From NCBI GenBank assembly GCA_036986275.1, contig BTRG01000007.1:1-58587 (forward strand): DNA of 58,587 bases. The letters run 5' to 3'. Made by a program: the position numbers and the translations under genes. The notes beneath the pieces were generated by a model that searched no databases, was not told the origin of the DNA, and was given only the letters and a program-made list of their open reading frames with translations. This DNA comes from BTRG01 sp036986275 (lineage in GTDB: Bacteria; Pseudomonadota; Gammaproteobacteria; Acidiferrobacterales; SZUA-150). Below are positions 7,044 to 14,579 of this stretch, in pieces; positions within the stretch are counted from its first letter, which is position 1, and every line of letters begins with the position of its first letter.

Positions 7044-9170
7044 CTAGAATTTACCGTAATACCCTTCCTTCAGGGCATCGTACAAGTTGGCGGCAGAGTG
7101 AATTTCGCCGTCGTATTCCACGTCATCATTGCCTTTGACTTCCAAGGTTTCACCATTATCGAGCGTGAAACGATAAGTGGTGTTCTCCAGGTCTTCCTCT
7201 TTAACCAGTACGCCCTGGAACGCCTCAGGATTAAAACGAAAGGTGGTACACCCCTTCAGACCCCGTTCATAGGCATAGAGGTAGATGTCCTTGAACTCCT
7301 CGAAGGGGAAATCCGTAGGCACATTGGCGGTTTTGGAGATGGATGAGTCCACCCATTTTTGTGCAGCCGCTTGCACATCGACATGTTGCCTGGGCGCGAT
7401 GTCATCCGCGGAAATAAAATAATCCGGTAACTGGTTAGCCTCATCTTCGGCAAAGGGTGTTGCATCCGGATTCATCATGGCGCGATAGGCCAGTAGCTCG
7501 TAAGAACAGACATCCACTTTTTCTTTTGTTTTACGGCCTTCACGTATGACATTACGACTATAGAGATGCGCGAAGGTAGGTTCTATACCGTTGCTGGCAT
7601 TATTGGCCAGGGAAAGGCTGATGGTACCGGTAGGGGCAATGGATGTATGGTGCGAGAAACGCACACCCTTTTCGGCAATCTCATCAGTCAGTTCTTTATC
7701 GAACTGTTGCATATAGCGGCTGTACTTTGCCATTAGTATTTTCCCGGCGACTTCATCACCTGCCTCATAACCGTCTTCGCGCATTTCAGGACGATGGGTC
7801 AGCATTTCTTCCGTCACGGTAAACAGTTCTTCCATAATGGGCGCCGGACCTTTTTCTTCAGCCAGCTCTATACCCACTTTCCATCCCGTCTCCGCCATTT
7901 CACGGGCAACACGCTCGGTAAATTCAAGCGAGTCAGCATCACCATACTTTTTACAGAGCATGGTCAGGGTCGAGCCCAGACCCAGAAAACCCATGCCATG
8001 ACGGCGTTTGTTCTGGATCTCATGGCGCTGACCTTCGAGTGGCAGTCCGTTGATCTCAACAACGTTGTCCAGCATGCGTGTAAAGATGCCGATGGTCTTG
8101 CGATAGGCGTCCCAGTCAAAGTATGCATCTTCGGTGAAGGGATTCACGACAAAGCGTGTCAGGTTAACAGAGCCCAGCAGGCAGGAGCCATAAGGGGGTA
8201 AGGGCTGCTCACCACAAGGATTGGTGGCGCGCACATTCTCGCAGTACCAGTTGTTGTTCATCTCATTAATACGATCAATGAGTATGAAGCCGGGTTCGGC
8301 GTAATCGTAGGTGGAAGCCATGATGAGATTCCACAGACGATGGGCCGGCATGGTTTTATAAACCTTACAGGCGATCTGTCCGATGTCGTTGCAGATATAA
8401 CCCTTGTTATCAGGCCAGTAACACCAGACAATTTTGTTTTCGGGTTCATCTATTTCGCTCTGACTGGCAGGGAAGGCCAGCTCCCAGGGTGCGTTTTCTT
8501 TTACAGCCTGCATGAACTCATCGGTAATGAGGCAGGACAGGTTGAATTGACGTAAGCGACCGGCTTCACGCTTGGCACGTATAAAGTCGACGATATCCGG
8601 GTGCGAGATATCAAAGGTGCCCATTTGCGCGCCACGGCGACCCCCGGCCGATGACACGGTAAAACACATGGCATCGAAGATATCCATAAAAGACAGCGGG
8701 CCGGAGGTATGCGCTCCGGCGCCGCTGACGAATGCGCCTTTCGGACGCAGGGTGGAGAACTCGTATCCTATGCCGCAGCCGGCTTTCAGGGTGAGGCCGG
8801 CTTCATGCACACTGCTAAGGATGCCGTCCATGGAATCGGGCACCGTGCCCGAAACCGTGCAATTGATGGTGCTGGTGGCAGGTTTGTGTTCCCGGGCACC
8901 GGCATTGGAGGTGATGCGGCCAGCGGGGATGGCGCCATGTTTCAGGGCCCAGAGAAATTCCTGATACCATTTTTCCCTTTTTTTTTCCGTAGTTTCGACA
9001 TCGGCCAGGGCATGGGCCACACGTTTGAAGGTGTCTTCCACGTTTTGATCCACGGCATTGCCGGATTTGTCCTTCAGTCGGTATTTTTTATCCCAGATAT
9101 CGGCCGATGTCGGTTGCAGGGGTATCTCGGTGGTGGTGTCGAGTTGGGGAGCCAGTTCCGCTGCTTTCAT
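7044..9170 (-). CDS. nrdJa: Adenosylcobalamin-dependent ribonucleoside-diphosphate reductase, catalytic chain NrdJa
   Basis: This class II RNR chain makes deoxyribonucleotides with adenosylcobalamin as radical source and so does not need oxygen. The 708-residue protein has the 10-stranded barrel motifs: NCTVSGTVPDSMDGI, LKAGCGIGYEFSTLRPKG, the active-site loop ATNPCGEQPLPPYGSC (thiyl Cys in NPCGE) and the C-terminal barrel motif APTGTISL. It lacks the C-terminal redox tail, which is supplied by nrdJb just downstream. An AGGAG lies upstream of the ATG, and paired NrdR-type boxes lie 60-105 bp upstream. A second, single-chain class II enzyme is encoded at 45.3-47.1 kb. Confidence 0.95.
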   Translation of the reverse strand: MKAAELAPQLDTTTEIPLQPTSADIWDKKYRLKDKSGNAVDQNVEDTFKRVAHALADVETTEKKREKWYQEFLWALKHGAIPAGRITSNAGAREHKPATSTINCTVSGTVPDSMDGILSSVHEAGLTLKAGCGIGYEFSTLRPKGAFVSGAGAHTSGPLSFMDIFDAMCFTVSSAGGRRGAQMGTFDISHPDIVDFIRAKREAGRLRQFNLSCLITDEFMQAVKENAPWELAFPASQSEIDEPENKIVWCYWPDNKGYICNDIGQIACKVYKTMPAHRLWNLIMASTYDYAEPGFILIDRINEMNNNWYCENVRATNPCGEQPLPPYGSCLLGSVNLTRFVVNPFTEDAYFDWDAYRKTIGIFTRMLDNVVEINGLPLEGQRHEIQNKRRHGMGFLGLGSTLTMLCKKYGDADSLEFTERVAREMAETGWKVGIELAEEKGPAPIMEELFTVTEEMLTHRPEMREDGYEAGDEVAGKILMAKYSRYMQQFDKELTDEIAEKGVRFSHHTSIAPTGTISLSLANNASNGIEPTFAHLYSRNVIREGRKTKEKVDVCSYELLAYRAMMNPDATPFAEDEANQLPDYFISADDIAPRQHVDVQAAAQKWVDSSISKTANVPTDFPFEEFKDIYLYAYERGLKGCTTFRFNPEAFQGVLVKEEDLENTTYRFTLDNGETLEVKGNDDVEYDGEIHSAANLYDALKEGYYGKF

Positions 9171-9231
9171 TGTTATTGTCGTCTCCTTTGCCTAAGGCAC
9201 GGTGATGGTAGCCTCTAGTATTTTTATATCT

Positions 9232-9275
9232 ACAACATCTAGTTTTAATTATATTGTGTGACCACAATATCTAGT
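9232..9275 (-). promoter_or_regulatory. Pair of NrdR-type boxes upstream of nrdJab
   Basis: ACAACATCTAGT (9232-9243) and ACAATATCTAGT (9264-9275, in the longer palindrome ACCACAATATCTAGTGGT, 9261-9278) both fit the NrdR consensus ACAC(A/T)ATAT(A/T)T(A/T)GTGT loosely to well. They are 32 bp apart, three helical turns, the classic NrdR arrangement. NrdR would repress nrdJab when dATP/ATP is high. Confidence 0.7.
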
Positions 9276-9280
9276 GGTTT

Positions 9281-9527
9281 TGCAAAGGTACACCCGAAGA
9301 CGGAAAAGTGTCAAGAGGAAGCCTTGTCCAATATGAAATGAATCTGCTGGCAAGAGTTTCTGACGGACGGCAGAGACGATTCACTGAGGCAAAGGGAGGT
9401 GAAAAAACAGCTGAAAGACCATTCCGCACACTGCCTATATATTATGGTATAGACAGTTCCCGATTTATTTGCCCAACAAATATAAGGAGGGGCCTAGGTC
9501 TACACCGGGAAAGGGTAATTTCCGTGT
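9281..9527. other. Intergenic region nrdJa / PfkB kinase
   Basis: About 250 bp between the NrdR boxes and the end of the kinase gene. An open frame exists on the plus strand from 9308, but its composition is unlike the neighbours and it has no recognisable domain or ribosome-binding site. I see no clear gene, terminator or repeat here. Confidence 0.4.
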
Positions 9528-10463
9528 CTAGTCCAAGGCCCTATCGAAACTGGCCTGGTATCGCTCGGCAAAACTCGCGGGCGTGAATTGGTGATTCTGA
9601 GTACCGTGGCATTCGATTTTTATGGCCCCCATCAGTGCAGCCACCCGGCCTGTGGTATCCCAGTCCAACTCGTTCATGAGTCCAAAAAGCAGTCCGGCCC
9701 GGTAGGCATCACCGCAACCCGTGGGGTCATTGGCGGCACTGATGGCCGCCGTTGGAATCTCCAGGTGTTTATTATCGAGATAAATATGGGAGCCTTCGCC
9801 ACCACGGGTAACTATCAGCGCCTCGACCCTGTGCGCCAGGTCCTTCAGTGATTTTCCCGTGCGCTCTGACATGAGTTGGGCTTCGTAGTCATTGAGGGTA
9901 ATCCACGTGGCCTGGTCGGCAAAGGTCAACAGCTCTTCGCCATTGAACATGGGCATGCCCTGTCCAGGGTCAAAGATAAAGGGGATGTTGGCCTCGGCAA
10001 ACTGGGCAGCGTGCTGGATCATACCGTCACGCCCATCGGGTGAGACGATGCCCACCGTGACACCCTGGGCATCGCTGATTTTGTTTTCGTGAGATTGACT
10101 CATGGCGCCAGGATGAAAAGCGGTAATCTGGTTATCATCCATGTCAGTTGTGATGAAGGCCTGAGCGGTATAGGTATCTTCCAGAATGCGAACATGGCCG
10201 CGATCAATGTCTTGTTTATCCATCCATTCGCCATAGGGCCCGAAATCTTTGCCTGCTGTGCCCATGGGCAGGGCCTCGCCCCCCAGCATATGCAGGTTGT
10301 AGGCAATATTACCGGCGCAACCGCCAAACTCCCGACGCATGGTAGGCACCAGGAAGGACACATTCAGTATATGGACCTTGTCCGGGAGGATGTGATTCTT
10401 GAATTGGTCATGGAATACCATAATGGTGTCATAAGCAAAGGAACCGCAAATAAGAGCTGACAT
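9528..10463 (-). CDS. PfkB-family carbohydrate/nucleoside kinase
   Basis: This is a cytoplasmic ribokinase-fold kinase of 311 residues. Visible landmarks are the N-terminal GSFAYDTIM strand, the substrate-lid GG motif (REFGGCAGNIAYNL), and the C-terminal PfkB signature with the anion hole and catalytic Asp, NDPTGCGDAYRAGLL near residue 248. The opening and GGCAGNIAY resemble bacterial adenosine-kinase-like members, so adenosine or a sugar are both plausible substrates; I do not assign one. The frame is open ten codons upstream, but the ATG at 10463 precedes the first beta strand. It sits alone between nrdJa and the cyclic-di-GMP gene, 84 bp downstream of the latter on the same strand. Confidence 0.85.
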   Translation of the reverse strand: MSALICGSFAYDTIMVFHDQFKNHILPDKVHILNVSFLVPTMRREFGGCAGNIAYNLHMLGGEALPMGTAGKDFGPYGEWMDKQDIDRGHVRILEDTYTAQAFITTDMDDNQITAFHPGAMSQSHENKISDAQGVTVGIVSPDGRDGMIQHAAQFAEANIPFIFDPGQGMPMFNGEELLTFADQATWITLNDYEAQLMSERTGKSLKDLAHRVEALIVTRGGEGSHIYLDNKHLEIPTAAISAANDPTGCGDAYRAGLLFGLMNELDWDTTGRVAALMGAIKIECHGTQNHQFTPASFAERYQASFDRALD

Positions 10464-10547
10464 AGTAAAATCCTGTGAACCGGGTCGGCGCACATTCTGT
10501 CAGAAATTCAGGGGTGAGTCGAAACGAAATGTTTCAGGGTAAGCTGC

Positions 10548-12782
10548 TTATTGTTCGTTGAAACGCAGTGGGTGCCAGGGTGACGTCTTTAGCCAGTGAT
10601 TGAAGTCGCCCGCAGGCAGTGGGTGGCTGATATAAAAGCCCTGACCTGTATCACAGCCGAGTATGGCAAGCAAGTCCCAGGTGTCGCTGTCTTCTATTCC
10701 TTCTGCAACAACATTACGTCCCAGATTGTGGGCCAGGTCTATCATGGTGTGAACAATGACGGCATCGGAATCGTCATTGGCCATATTTAATACAAAGGAT
10801 TTATCGATCTTTAGTGTGTCCAGAGGCAGTTCTTTTATATAAGCCAGTGAGGAATAACCGGTGCCGAAATCATCAATGGCGATAGAGACGCCGAGTTGGC
10901 TGAGATTGCTGAGTAACTTGGAAACATAACTAATATCACTCATAAGTTCATTTTCTGTTATTTCAATTTCCAGGTAGCCGGGTGGTATTTTAATGCTTTC
11001 CAGGGCGTCCTTGATTCGCTCCAGCAGTTTCGGATCCTGGAAGACGCGCCCGGAGATGTTGACCGCCAGTCGCATAAAGTACCCTTGTTCATGCCATTGT
11101 CGGCACTGCCGACCTGCTGTACGTATGACCCAGTCTGTGATAGAGCTCATTAGACCGGCAGACTCGGCAAGCGGAATAAAGTCATCTGGCATGATGATGC
11201 CGCGTGTGGGGTGGTGCCATCGCAATAAGGCCTCGACTCCCTCAACAATGCCACGGTCGATTTTGATTTTGGGCTGGAAATACAGTTCCAGCTGGTTCTC
11301 TTTCATGGCCCGTCGCAGCTCGCTGATCATTAGCAGACGGCTCTGTGTATTGGGGTCGCGTGAGGCATCATAGTACAAATAACCCATATTTTTGCGCTTG
11401 GCGTTATACATAGCGACGTCTGCCCGGCTCATGAGGCTGTTGACGTCATCGCCATGTTCCGGGAACAGGGCGATGCCTATGCTGACACCGAGGTAGAGTT
11501 CCTGCTGCTGGTAATGAAAGGGTTTGCTGAAACATAACAGCGCCTTGCGTGCAATTTCCTGGGCCAGTGCCCGGCCATTGGGGCTGGAGACCATGATGGC
11601 AAACTCATCTCCCCCCAGTCTGGCCAGTGTATCTGATTCTCTCAGTTGTTCCTTCAATCGCTGGGCCGCCATCACCAGTATTTCATCACCGGCAGGATGA
11701 CCCAGAGCATCATTGATTTCCTTGAATTGATCGAGATCCATAATGATCAACGCCACTTCCATACTGCTCTGTCGTCGTGCTACTGCAATGGCTTGATACA
11801 GCCTGTCGGTAAGCAGTGCACGATTGAGTAAACCCGTGAGGCTGTCAGTGGTAGCCAGGGTATGCAGGCGTGCAAGCGCTTCTTTAGAATCTGTGGCATC
11901 TTCCATGATCCCGTCTATGCGTATGACTTTGCCGGTTTGATCTCGGTAGGGGTGGAAGACACGCCTAAACCAGCGTTCGTTACCATCCGGGTCCCGAACC
12001 CGGCTCTCGACCTCGGTAATCTTGCCATCCAGTGCTCTGGCCCAGGCCTGGGTCACGATTTCCCTGTCCTCTTCAATCGTCCAGTTGATACAGGGAATGG
12101 GCATATCCACTTCACGACCGCAGATCAGATTGATATTGGGACTAATATAGACCGGTTGGTTGGATGTGACGTCTATTGACCACAGGAGCTGCGGGATATT
12201 GCTAGGCAAGCTGGTCATGTGTGTTTGTAATTCAGAGACCTTGGCCTGTTCCTGGTCCAGTGCATGTATACCGCTGTGCCAATAGCCTTCCAGTACCAGG
12301 CCCATATCACGAAACAGAACTTTTCCTATTGCATCTTCCAGTTGCGTGCGGTCCTTGTCGGCAATGCCACCATGGTGGCGGGTGATGCCGAACAGGTGTT
12401 CCTGATAACGTAAATAGGCACCCATTATCCAGACCGGCTCAATGGCATGCTGGTAGTGGACCTTGCCAATATGTTCGAGGCGTTGCGCTGAAACAGCACT
12501 GGTATCGCCGGAAATGAGGTCGTTGAAATGTGCTAATTGTTTCTCAACCAGGTGCTCAAGATTGCCCCCATGCTGTTGGTACTGCTCGATCGTGGTTGCC
12601 GTAGCATCCGAATGCAGAAGGTAATCAAAGAAGACCTTAGCGAATTGTTCACCGCCTTCCAGCAGTGTGTCATGATATTGGCATAACAGGTCACGTTCGG
12701 CTTGCTGGATATTCAGAAAGTCGTTAAATGCTGCATTCAGGCTGTCACCGGAGTAACGCCGTCTCCCCGCCTCATTCTCCAT
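10548..12782 (-). CDS. Globin-coupled PAS-GGDEF-EAL cyclic-di-GMP protein
   Basis: This signalling protein of about 744 residues should make and/or break cyclic-di-GMP in response to a heme-bound gas. Order: N-terminal globin-sensor (protoglobin-like) domain, ~15-175, with GKVHYQHAIEPVW as the likely proximal-His segment; PAS domain, ~200-300 (RDPDGNERWFRRVFHPYRD); GGDEF domain, ~310-470, with intact RLGGDEFAI; EAL domain, ~485-735, with intact EALLRW, DDFGTGYSSLAY and VAEGIED. Both catalytic halves look competent. A TTG five codons upstream is possible, but the ATG at 12782 has GGAG six bases before it. Oxygen or NO sensing fits the low-oxygen gene set nearby, but the ligand is inference. 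Confidence 0.88.
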   Translation of the reverse strand: MENEAGRRRYSGDSLNAAFNDFLNIQQAERDLLCQYHDTLLEGGEQFAKVFFDYLLHSDATATTIEQYQQHGGNLEHLVEKQLAHFNDLISGDTSAVSAQRLEHIGKVHYQHAIEPVWIMGAYLRYQEHLFGITRHHGGIADKDRTQLEDAIGKVLFRDMGLVLEGYWHSGIHALDQEQAKVSELQTHMTSLPSNIPQLLWSIDVTSNQPVYISPNINLICGREVDMPIPCINWTIEEDREIVTQAWARALDGKITEVESRVRDPDGNERWFRRVFHPYRDQTGKVIRIDGIMEDATDSKEALARLHTLATTDSLTGLLNRALLTDRLYQAIAVARRQSSMEVALIIMDLDQFKEINDALGHPAGDEILVMAAQRLKEQLRESDTLARLGGDEFAIMVSSPNGRALAQEIARKALLCFSKPFHYQQQELYLGVSIGIALFPEHGDDVNSLMSRADVAMYNAKRKNMGYLYYDASRDPNTQSRLLMISELRRAMKENQLELYFQPKIKIDRGIVEGVEALLRWHHPTRGIIMPDDFIPLAESAGLMSSITDWVIRTAGRQCRQWHEQGYFMRLAVNISGRVFQDPKLLERIKDALESIKIPPGYLEIEITENELMSDISYVSKLLSNLSQLGVSIAIDDFGTGYSSLAYIKELPLDTLKIDKSFVLNMANDDSDAVIVHTMIDLAHNLGRNVVAEGIEDSDTWDLLAILGCDTGQGFYISHPLPAGDFNHWLKTSPWHPLRFNEQ

Positions 12783-13281
12783 CCAGTGCTCCGTCAAGCT
12801 TTTGTTTTATAAGCCGTCCGAAAGATGGGGTGCGGAGGATTCGGACAAGCTTTCCAATACCTTAGCACAGGTACTGAATTTATCTAATTTGTTTAAATTC
12901 AACATCTTATTAAGTAATACTCATGAAAATTGTCAAGAAAAAGCAGTACTAAAGTATGGTCAGAATCGCGATGTTTGGATGATTCTCAAGCCGGCACCCA
13001 ATTTGACACGGATTTTCAATCTTTAGTATTCATACTAAATCGGGAAGTAGCTCCTCTAGGAATTATTGACCTTGCGCCATGTGCGCCTGACAATACCGCC
13101 GCTTCAGAGACAGAGGCAGGGAAATGAACTGTCTGTTCGATATAAACAGTCTATCTGTCTATACGAAATTTCAATCTGGAATGAACCCCGACCGGTAGCG
13201 TACAGAGAGTGAGGGGAGTATCGTTGCGCTCTCGCTGTAGTTGGTATTCTGAAACACAAAATCCCTACTGGAGGGTGGTCA
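12783..13281. promoter_or_regulatory. Divergent control region for the globin-GGDEF-EAL gene and the qmo operon
   Basis: About 500 bp without a credible gene. It contains a TTGACA (13003-13008) with TAGTAT 15 bp later (13024-13029), and an 18-bp palindrome TTTAGTATTCATACTAAA (13022-13039) laid over that -10. A related sequence, GTACTAAAGTAT, occurs at 12946-12957. A strong GGAGGGTGG ribosome-binding site precedes the qmoA ATG. From the putative start site to qmoA is about 240 nt, so another promoter may lie closer. Confidence 0.5.
13022..13039 (+). promoter_or_regulatory. 18-bp palindromic operator candidate upstream of qmoA
   Basis: TTTAGTAT-TC-ATACTAAA is a perfect 8+8 inverted repeat overlapping the -10 element of a plausible sigma-70 promoter. 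Its position suggests repression. The partial match at 12946-12957 (GTACTAAAGTAT) could be a second site about 80 bp upstream. I do not know the regulator. Confidence 0.5.
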
Positions 13282-14577
13282 ATGACGGATGTAGTCGCGA
13301 CAAATGAGACCATATTGGTGGTCGGTGGTGGCATCAGCGGTATGACCGCCGCGATTGAGGCCGCTGAATGCGGTAAGAACATTATTCTGCTTGAGAAATC
13401 CCCCGCTTTGGGTGGCCGCGTCAGCCAGTTATATAAGTATTTCCCAAAATTGTGTTTTCCAACATGTGGGCTGGAAATCAACCAACGTCGCATGAAGGCC
13501 AATCAGCGCATCACCGTGCTGACCATGGCCCAAGTGGAAAAGATTGAGGGTGAGACTGGCAACTACAATGCTACGGTGAAGATTGCATCGCGTTACGTTA
13601 ATGAAAATTGCACCGCCTGCGGGGCCTGCTCCGAAACCGTAGAAGCCGAGATCGACAACCCCTTCAATTATAATATGAACAAGATCAAGGCCGCCTATTT
13701 GCCACACAATATGGCGCATCCCCAACGTTATGTCATTGACCCCAGCATTATTGGCACAGCCGATGCCGACAAGGCCAAAGAGGCCTGTAACTATGGCGCC
13801 ATAGATCTCGACATGCAGGAAGAGACGCTGAATTTGAACGTCGGTGCAATCATCTGGGCCACAGGCTGGAAACCTTATGATGCCGCCAAGATTCAGCCTT
13901 ATGGTTATGATCGTTATGATAACGTCATCACCAGCGTTGAATTCGAACGTATGATGGATAAGTTTGGCCCCACTGGGGGTAAGTTGTTGCGCCCATCAGA
14001 TGGCAAAGAAGCCAAGAACATTGCATTCATCCAGTGTGCCGGATCACGTGACCGCAATCACCTGACCCATTGTTCTCGTATTTGCTGTATGGCGTCACTG
14101 AAGCAGGCAACCTATATCAGTGAGCAGTACGGTGAGGATGCCGAGGACGCCAAGGCCACTATCTACTATATCGACATCCGCGCCATCGACCGTTTTGAAG
14201 ATTTCTTCAAAATGGTGCGTGATAAGAAGACCGTTGAGTTCGTGAAGTCCAAGGTGGCTAACATCGTGGAGAATCAGGAAAACGGCAATCCTATCCTGCA
14301 TGGTGTGAATACCGAGGGTTATCACCGTTATGCCAATGAGCATGATCTGGTGGTACTGGCCATAGGTATGGAGCCGAACGCTAATATCGGTGAGGTCACC
14401 AGCGGTGTCAGTACCGATGCCAGTGGTTTTATCCAGGTCCATGAGGACAATGGCGGCATATTTGGCGCCGGTTGTGCCAGCAACGCGCTGGATGTGAACC
14501 GGGCTGTTCAGAATTCTACGGCCTCCGCACTGCGTGCAATACAGGTCGTTAATAAAGTGTCGGGGGCAGAGGCGTAA
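13282..14577 (+). CDS. qmoA: QmoA: FAD-containing HdrA-like subunit of the quinone-interacting oxidoreductase
   Basis: QmoA is a cytoplasmic flavoprotein of the Qmo complex that passes electrons between APS reductase and the membrane quinone pool. The 431-residue protein opens with a dinucleotide-binding motif VVGGGISGMTAAIEA, followed by GGRVSQLYKYFPKLCFPTCGLEINQRRMKAN, a segment diagnostic for QmoA, and a short Cys cluster CTACGAC. The C-terminal FAD motif GIFGAGCASNALD is present. qmoB starts 2 bp after its stop. In sulfur oxidisers Qmo runs in the oxidative direction with AprAB; aprAB is not in this window. Confidence 0.93.
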   Translation: MTDVVATNETILVVGGGISGMTAAIEAAECGKNIILLEKSPALGGRVSQLYKYFPKLCFPTCGLEINQRRMKANQRITVLTMAQVEKIEGETGNYNATVKIASRYVNENCTACGACSETVEAEIDNPFNYNMNKIKAAYLPHNMAHPQRYVIDPSIIGTADADKAKEACNYGAIDLDMQEETLNLNVGAIIWATGWKPYDAAKIQPYGYDRYDNVITSVEFERMMDKFGPTGGKLLRPSDGKEAKNIAFIQCAGSRDRNHLTHCSRICCMASLKQATYISEQYGEDAEDAKATIYYIDIRAIDRFEDFFKMVRDKKTVEFVKSKVANIVENQENGNPILHGVNTEGYHRYANEHDLVVLAIGMEPNANIGEVTSGVSTDASGFIQVHEDNGGIFGAGCASNALDVNRAVQNSTASALRAIQVVNKVSGAEA

Positions 14578-14579
14578 TC

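Noticed and set aside
9308..9586. 92-residue plus-strand frame between nrdJa and the PfkB kinase
   Set aside because: It runs into the 3' end of the kinase gene, has no ribosome-binding site and its sequence looks like non-coding DNA.
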